Assembly (NCBI GenBank): GCA_026397495.1
Contig: JAPLUS010000107.1
Coordinates: 1-5,629, forward strand
Length of the DNA stretch: 5,629 nt
Source: Candidatus Zixiibacteriota bacterium
Lineage (GTDB): Bacteria; Zixibacteria; MSB-5A5; GN15; PGXB01
Direction: 5' to 3'
The notes under the pieces were generated by a model, which was not told the origin of the DNA, made no database searches, and saw only the letters and a list, made by a program, of their open reading frames with translations. Shown piece after piece: positions 5,250 through 5,629 of this stretch (position 1 is the stretch's first letter; the number at the start of each line of letters is the position of its first letter). The translations under genes were made by a program, and so were the position numbers.

Positions 5250-5629
5250 ATGAAAGAAATTAAAACGAAACCAACATCTGGGAAACCGAAGGTTCTGGAT
5301 ATGGCGTTAAAGCTTCCACGCAACACGAAAAACGCGTTACTTAACATGCGGGACAAGGCAAAAGAAATCGATACCCGCGATCTTCATAAGACTCCTGAAA
5401 ATTATGCAGCGGATAAAGTGACAGGCGGGATTTCGACGACGGCAAAAAAGGGCGCGGGACAGACGCGCAAGCGTGCCGGACAATTTATTCAGAAAGGCAG
5501 GCAGCGCACAAAAGGCACGATAAAGACGGTTGACAAGAGTATAAAGACTGCCCGGAGCACCGTTAAAGCAACGAAACGAACGATCAAGACCAGTGAGAAA
5601 GCTGCAAAGGCTGCCGCAAAAACGGCGAA
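5250..5629 (+). CDS. CD1108-family mobile element protein, N-terminal part (3' end outside window)
   Basis: The frame is open from ATG 5250 to the window end, giving 126 residues and a partial codon. The region is very basic and largely lacks hydrophobic stretches. It resembles the N-terminus of CD1108-family proteins, which follow virB4 in this class of elements; in relatives I recall a lysine/threonine/alanine-rich leader, then a membrane segment and an extracellular part, often with a peptidoglycan hydrolase domain (CHAP or NlpC/P60). The NYAADKVTGG segment (51-60) fits the family. From residue 90 the sequence runs in seven-residue units (TIKTVDK, SIKTARS, TVKATKR, TIKTSEK, AAKAAAK). The ribosome binding site is weak (AAAGTGAG, 5236-5243). 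The membrane and catalytic domains lie beyond the window, so the cell-wall role is inferred from family and position. Confidence 0.75.
   Translation, partial: MKEIKTKPTSGKPKVLDMALKLPRNTKNALLNMRDKAKEIDTRDLHKTPENYAADKVTGGISTTAKKGAGQTRKRAGQFIQKGRQRTKGTIKTVDKSIKTARSTVKATKRTIKTSEKAAKAAAKTA
5517..5629 (+). repeat. heptad-repeat basic region in the CD1108-like protein
   Basis: Five consecutive seven-residue units with the pattern (T/S/A)-(I/V/A)-K-(T/A)-x-x-(K/S/R) can be read from residue 90 to 124 of the CD1108-like product. The repeat is clear at protein level and only loose at DNA level, so it is probably maintained for an amphipathic helix rather than being a recent tandem duplication. It continues to the window edge. 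Confidence 0.65.

Noticed and set aside
1..5629. CRISPR array, tRNA or rRNA gene, insertion sequence ends or attachment sites
   Set aside because: I looked for regularly spaced direct repeats, cloverleaf-like segments and terminal inverted repeats with a transposase and saw none.

Overview
The window is a stretch of the type IV secretion (conjugation) gene cluster of an integrative and conjugative element, or a relative of one, from a Bacillota host, most likely a Clostridia-type anaerobe. Three things point there. The gene order (VirD4 coupling ATPase, small VirB2/Maff2-like membrane protein, TrbL/VirB6-like membrane protein, PrgI/VirB3-like protein, VirB4 ATPase, then a CD1108-like protein) is the one familiar from Tn1549- and C. 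difficile CTn-type elements. Strong AGGAGG-type ribosome binding sites precede most genes. A Spo0E-like gene suggests an endospore-forming host. No integrase, relaxase, origin of transfer or element end lies in the window, so the type of element is inferred.

Layout: (1) Positions 1-678 hold the C-terminal part of the VirD4 coupling protein. (2) Positions 665-970 hold a pilin-like protein of 101 residues that overlaps the virD4 end by 14 bases, followed by a strong stem-loop at 990-1017. (3) Positions 1038-1865 hold a polytopic VirB6/TrbL-like channel protein. (4) Positions 1822-2447 hold an insertion-like pair of divergent small genes: a minus-strand protein of 110 residues with three predicted membrane segments, and a plus-strand protein of 66 residues with the Spo0E-family aspartyl-phosphate phosphatase pattern. 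They share a 92-base AT-rich intergenic region. (5) Positions 2507-2839 (PrgI family) and 2840-5179 (VirB4) abut with no gap. (6) A clear intrinsic terminator lies at 5193-5225. (7) From 5250 to the window end runs the lysine-rich N-terminus of a CD1108-family mobile element protein.

How they work together: VirD4 brings the relaxase-DNA complex to the channel, VirB4 powers channel and pilus assembly, and the VirB2-, VirB3- and VirB6-like proteins form the membrane pore. CD1108-family proteins are thought to bridge the membrane and cell wall. The divergent pair does not belong to the core machine. It is the most interesting part of the window, because it may link the element to host Spo0A~P signalling (Spo0E-like) and may add a small membrane function such as exclusion or sensing. 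The second role is speculative.
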